Shown here: positions 63,007-64,000 of the stretch, one piece after another | Layout of the letters: every line of letters starts with the position of its first letter | Position numbering within the stretch: the stretch's first letter is position 1 | Notes under the pieces: model-generated | What the model saw: only the letters and a program-made list of their open reading frames with translations | Told to the model about the DNA's origin: nothing | Database searches by the model: none | Translations under genes and position numbers: made by a program | Assembly: GCA_963772595.1 (NCBI GenBank) | Contig: CAVYXZ010000012.1 | Coordinates: forward strand, 62,001-126,000 | DNA from: CAVYXZ01 sp963772595 | GTDB taxonomy: Bacteria > Chloroflexota > Anaerolineae > Aggregatilineales > Phototrophicaceae | DNA: 64,000 bases | Direction: 5' to 3'

Positions 63007-63369
63007 TTATTTAGGGTCGAAGGGTTTGGTGTCGTGGAAGTTCGACATGTAGCTAATCTTGCCGCCTTTGAACTCGAAGTAGTTCATCACTTCGCATTCA
63101 ATGTCCATACCGTCGGCATTGGTGTTCGACAGATGCGAGACGACCCCGGCCTGATCGCCGCAGACGACGATGTGCTTGGGGGTGTTGGTGAATTTGGGGA
63201 AGGCGGCCTTCATCCCGGCCATGATCTCGCGCAGCGCGGGCAGGCCTTCGATGTGCCCGGCCAACTGCTCGTCCATCACCATGTCGTCAGCGAAGAGATC
63301 GCACCAGGCGTCCCAGTCGTTGAGGTTGGCGAGCTTATAATAGGTATCGACAATTTCCTTATTGCTCAT
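63007..63369 (-). CDS. SnoaL/NTF2-fold protein, 120 aa
   Basis: Small alpha+beta cone-fold protein of the SnoaL-like family (N-terminal IVDTYYKLANLNDWDAWCDLFADDMVMDEQLAGH and ADGMDIECEVMNYFEFKGGKISYMSNFHD). Members bind hydrophobic small molecules or act as isomerases and cyclases; no catalytic assignment is possible from the sequence. GAAAGAGATC precedes the ATG. It lies 53 bp after the other NTF2-fold gene and ends at a terminator. Confidence 0.85.
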   Translation of the reverse strand: MSNKEIVDTYYKLANLNDWDAWCDLFADDMVMDEQLAGHIEGLPALREIMAGMKAAFPKFTNTPKHIVVCGDQAGVVSHLSNTNADGMDIECEVMNYFEFKGGKISYMSNFHDTKPFDPK

Positions 63370-63422
63370 CGTGATCTCTTTCCTTTAGCTTCTTAATCGC
63401 GCAAAAGAATCGGAACCGGCGG

Positions 63423-63866
63423 TTAAAGCTCAGCAGAACCCGGCTTTGGATCGAGCTTATCGACCACGTAGGAGACGACGACCGGCAGACCGCTGCTGGG
63501 CGAGCGCTTGACGATCCAGGTCTGGTAGGCATCCATCATCAGGCGCTTGCTGTTGCGATCCGGCGGATTCCAGACACTGGCTTCCCAGTAGACGATCAGC
63601 TTGATGTCGGCTTGTGAGCCATCCGAACTGATGTCGATATTGAGTTCTTGCATCGTATGCACTTCGTCGAAGAAGACACGGATGACACGCTGGTACCAGC
63701 TTTCGAAATCGGCCTGGCTGGTCAGTGTGGCTTCAGGAAAGACCATGCGGAGTTCGCCGTCCGACACCATCGGCAGAATTTCAACCATTGGGGCATGGAC
63801 GTCGAGCTTTTTATACCATTCGAGTACCATGTCACGGACTTCGCTTTCAGCAAGGGCTGTAGTCAT
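63423..63866 (-). CDS. NTF2-fold/SnoaL-like protein, 147 aa
   Basis: Starts MTTALAESEVRDMVLEWYKKLD, has FPEATLTSQADFESWYQRVIRVFFDEVHT and VYWEASVWNPPDR, consistent with an NTF2-like cone fold. The ATG at 63866 sits 8 bases after GGAG; a second ATG at 63872 is only 2 bases away and a longer open frame to 63995 is unsupported. Function unknown; co-transcribed with the following 120-aa family member. The last 130 bp of the window hold only a probable promoter region. Confidence 0.75.
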   Translation of the reverse strand: MTTALAESEVRDMVLEWYKKLDVHAPMVEILPMVSDGELRMVFPEATLTSQADFESWYQRVIRVFFDEVHTMQELNIDISSDGSQADIKLIVYWEASVWNPPDRNSKRLMMDAYQTWIVKRSPSSGLPVVVSYVVDKLDPKPGSAEL

Positions 63867-64000
63867 ATGCATTTCTCCAACTGTAATCAGGACTGAGTGA
63901 GATGGACGAAGCATTATTAACCATACTCTATTCTCGGATCGCGTCAAATGCCTGTACCATAACTTATGGTAATACAGACTTGGATTTATAGTCATACAGA

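Overview
The window is high-GC, tightly packed bacterial chromosome (about 55 genes) that looks like a member of Chloroflexota, probably an Anaerolineae-type environmental genome. The indications are a coproporphyrin-type heme cluster, corrinoid methyltransferases, a CISM-type molybdoenzyme with cytochrome b and multiheme cytochromes c, MoxR/DUF58/VWA genes, and many interspersed palindromic intergenic repeats. The taxonomic call is inference. The sequence contains about 25 single-base frameshifts, nearly all +1 insertions, in otherwise well-conserved genes (worst at 44.6-46.3 kb and 53.2-58 kb). I read these as consensus errors and annotate the genes as whole loci.

Layout. 1-7.2 kb (+): heme synthesis, namely a HemQ-Rieske fusion, ferrochelatase, an AhbD-like radical SAM protein, hemA, hemE and hemY/cgoX. 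7.2-7.9 kb (-): a TPR protein and a small ORF. 8.1-14.5 kb (+): a corrinoid methyl-transfer operon (corrinoid protein, two UroD-family methyltransferases, RACo-type activator, homocysteine methyltransferase, DUF1638). 14.5-26.5 kb (-): a flavin halogenase-like oxidoreductase, a BNR-repeat protein, a divergent chaperonin and a sugar ABC locus with three MalK-type ATPases and one permease, headed by a LacI regulator with a perfect palindromic operator. 26.7-30.3 kb (-): a radical SAM protein and a GH2 glycosidase.

30.6-36.3 kb (-) holds the most striking gene: an indoleamine-2,3-dioxygenase-like heme domain fused to an FAD/NAD(P)H reductase module and a cytochrome b5 domain, apparently a self-sufficient heme oxygenase. 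Upstream of it are CBS, RidA and HpcH/HpaI aldolase genes. 36.5-38.7 kb (+): a two-component system whose promoter carries CTTAAAT direct repeats; the same repeats recur at 42.8 kb beside an ApbE/ferric-reductase-like operon (39.5-42.8 kb, -). 38.8-39.4 kb: a DUF4256 gene with foreign base composition. 43.3-48.2 kb (+): a serine protease and a MoxR-DUF58-VWA-VWA cluster.

48.6-61.3 kb is a sulfur-related region. It has two paralogous ArsR regulators, a secreted four-domain rhodanese, an MBL-fold hydrolase, and a nine-gene overlapping operon encoding a psr/phs-like molybdoenzyme complex joined to a Rieske/cytochrome b/nonaheme cytochrome c module, two YeeE/YedE half-transporters and a triheme cytochrome. 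mobA (+) diverges from it, and FmdE-like and two NTF2-fold genes close the window. No rRNA, tRNA, CRISPR array or insertion sequence was seen.
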